NCBI RefSeq assembly: GCF_001581005.1
Contig: NZ_LHZV01000067.1
Span: 248,001 to 312,000, forward strand
Reading direction: 5' to 3'
DNA: 64,000 nucleotides
Source of the DNA: Acetobacter orleanensis
Lineage (GTDB): Bacteria > Pseudomonadota > Alphaproteobacteria > Acetobacterales > Acetobacteraceae
Position 1 is the stretch's first letter, and the number at the start of each line of letters is the position of its first letter. The notes below the pieces were generated by a model. It saw only the letters and a program-made list of their open reading frames with translations. It was not told the DNA's origin and did not search any database. Below, piece by piece: positions 62,840 to 64,000 of the stretch. A program made the translations under genes and the position numbers.

Positions 62840-63253
62840 ATGATGCGCCGTATGACAAAACTTCTTCTCGCTCTTCCCCTCATCGCAGGGACAACGCTGA
62901 CCACACTGCCCGCTGCAGAGGCGCATCCGGGTGGCTGGGGCCGTCCGGGGTGGGGTGGACCCGGCTGGGGCGGCCCGCCTCCGCCGCGTGGATACTGGGG
63001 TGGTGGCCCGCGCAGATACTGGCACCGTGGCCCCGGCGGCGGGGCCATTGCGGGCGCGCTCATTGGCGGCTTGGCTGTCGGCGCGCTGGCTGGTGCGGCA
63101 CTTGGGGGTGGTGGACCGCCTATTGCTTACGCGCCCCCTCCGCCCCCGCCTCCACCGCCCATGGGCTATGCGGTGCCGGTCATGCCTGTTGTGCCCGTGG
63201 CACCGGTTGCGCCGGGCTATTACGCTCCCGGTGGGTATTATTCCGGCTGGTGA
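62840..63253 (+). CDS. small exported Gly/Pro-rich protein
   Basis: 137 residues from the ATG at 62840, which follows GAGGAGG; an earlier in-frame start at 62714 has no such site. A signal peptide is clear (KLLLALPLIAGTTLTTLPA, cleavage near AEA). The mature part has repeated GWGRPGWGGPGWGGPPPP, then a hydrophobic Gly/Ala segment (GGAIAGALIGGLAVGALAGA) typical of glycine-zipper proteins, and a Pro/Val/Tyr-rich end. I do not recognise a specific family. It is probably an envelope-associated low-complexity protein. Confidence 0.7.
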   Translation: MMRRMTKLLLALPLIAGTTLTTLPAAEAHPGGWGRPGWGGPGWGGPPPPRGYWGGGPRRYWHRGPGGGAIAGALIGGLAVGALAGAALGGGGPPIAYAPPPPPPPPPMGYAVPVMPVVPVAPVAPGYYAPGGYYSGW

Positions 63254-63289
63254 CCCCAGCCGGACCATTTCTCTCTTTGCGCCGAAACC

Positions 63290-63320
63290 GAAGGCTCTGC
63301 GTTACGTGCGCAGAGCCTTC
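63290..63320 (-). other. hairpin enclosing the bcp stop codon
   Basis: A perfect 12-bp stem GAAGGCTCTGCG/CGCAGAGCCTTC has a 7-nt loop containing the bcp TAA. The left arm encodes the last residues of Bcp. There is no good U-tract, though it probably marks the 3' end of bcp mRNA and separates it from the converging gene. Confidence 0.6.
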
Positions 63321-63799
63321 GCGGCATCCAGCACGGCTTCTACATGGCCGGGCACTTTGACCTTCTTCCAGATGTGCGCAATTTTGCCGTCCGCGCCAAT
63401 CAGGAATGTGGTGCGGTCAATCCCCATATGGATTTTGCCATACAGGGATTTTTCAACCCACACGCCATAGGCTTCCGTCACAACCCCGGCCTCATCTGAC
63501 GCCAGCGGGAATGTCAGGTCATATTTCTCGGCAAATTTATCGAGCTTTTTAACCGGGTCACGCGAGACACCGATGACGGTCAGCCCTACCCCTTCAAACT
63601 GCTCAAGCGCCTCACTAAACCCGCAAGCCTCTTTCGTGCAACCGGGGGTGTCCGCCTTGGGGTAGAAATACAACACAAATGGTTTACTCTTCAGGCCTGC
63701 AAGACTGACCGTGCGCGCCCCACTGGCCTCCATGTGGAAATCTGGGGCGGATTCGCCTTCCTTCAACTCTGGGTGTGTGGTGTTTTTCGTATCAGTCAT
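63302..63799 (-). CDS. bcp: thioredoxin-dependent peroxiredoxin Bcp
   Basis: 165 residues. It reduces hydroperoxides using thioredoxin. FYPKADTPGCTKEACGFSEA contains the peroxidatic Cys54 and a resolving Cys59, the atypical two-Cys arrangement of the Bcp/PrxQ group. VIGVSRDPVKKLDKFAEKYD and the Arg in the GIDRTTFLIG motif complete the site. AAGGAAGGAAC lies before the ATG. No regulator is adjacent. The gene lies 56 bp downstream of another minus-strand gene that enters from the right edge, perhaps in one operon. Confidence 0.95.
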   Translation of the reverse strand: MTDTKNTTHPELKEGESAPDFHMEASGARTVSLAGLKSKPFVLYFYPKADTPGCTKEACGFSEALEQFEGVGLTVIGVSRDPVKKLDKFAEKYDLTFPLASDEAGVVTEAYGVWVEKSLYGKIHMGIDRTTFLIGADGKIAHIWKKVKVPGHVEAVLDAAKALRT

Positions 63800-63855
63800 G
63801 GTCCAGTTCCTTCCTTACAAAAACAACGAGAATGAAGACGCAGCCTGCACCGCCT

Positions 63856-63999
63856 TCATAATGAAACTGCTGAGGGGCCGGAGCGTTCTCCGCCGTCAAC
63901 AGTCCCAACCCGCACTTCAAAAATCTGCCTTACAGCCTGAGCCAGAGCGTTCGTATGGATCATCAGGTCTGCTAGGTTGGCCTCGCCCATCACACGCAA
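63856..63999 (-). CDS. C-terminal fragment of an unidentified protein (partial at window edge)
   Basis: 47 residues ending in TGA at 63856; the frame is open at the right edge. The sequence LADLMIHTNALAQAVRQIFE is an amphipathic helix resembling the end of GlnE-type glutamine synthetase adenylyltransferases, which sometimes neighbour bcp in alphaproteobacteria. It is too short to assign. The tail VGTVDGGERSGPSAVSL is unremarkable. Confidence 0.35.
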   Translation of the reverse strand: MRVMGEANLADLMIHTNALAQAVRQIFEVRVGTVDGGERSGPSAVSL

Positions 64000-64000
64000 C

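Overview
The window reads as chromosome of an alphaproteobacterium, most likely an acetic acid bacterium (Acetobacteraceae, Acetobacter-like). The basis is the GC-rich coding style, a CcrM-type GANTC methyltransferase coupled to rnhB, NodT-type outer-membrane factors, and the make-up of the ribosomal cluster. The genus is an inference. I see no rRNA, tRNA, CRISPR array, phage or insertion sequence.

Layout. 1-4.6 kb: a partial DUF4159 membrane protein, a VWA-type membrane protein and an exported ankyrin-like protein (+). 4.7-6.9 kb: ccrM, rnhB and a CsbD-like gene (-); the rnhB-ccrM leader holds five GANTC sites in 83 bp, nested in inverted repeats. 7.0-18.0 kb: a DHA2-type MFS exporter, then a complete MdtABC-type RND efflux operon with its own outer-membrane factor (+). 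18.0-19.1 kb: small exported or membrane proteins. 19.2-21.8 kb: a sulfonate/nitrate/taurine-type ABC importer (-). 21.8-22.4 kb: no recognisable gene.

22.4-50.2 kb is one long minus-strand block of information-processing genes, in transcription order rplK-rplA-rplJ-rplL-rpoB-rpoC, then rpsL-rpsG-tuf, then the S10, spc and alpha operons (rpsJ to rplQ, with secY and adk inside). fusA is missing between rpsG and tuf. secE-nusG are not upstream of rplK, where an efflux operon ends instead. Several junctions carry strong hairpins, and rpsL has a structured leader with a T-tailed hairpin and a promoter whose spacer contains a run of nine C/G pairs.

50.3-59.9 kb (-): a second RND efflux operon (outer-membrane factor, adaptor, and a permease broken by a frameshift at a tandem 4-bp repeat). 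Upstream of it are a sensor kinase and OmpR-type regulator translationally coupled to rmuC, plausibly the control circuit for this pump. 60.0-62.7 kb (+): two organic-acid carriers, DctA-like and KgtP-like. 62.8-64 kb: a small exported Gly/Pro-rich protein, the peroxiredoxin Bcp (-), and the C-terminus of another minus-strand gene at the edge.

Taken together this is a core-genome region whose accessory parts are dominated by efflux, organic-acid uptake and small envelope-stress proteins. The most notable signals are regulatory DNA (the GANTC array at ccrM, the rpsL promoter and leader) and the broken RND permease. I saw no clearly new multi-gene system.
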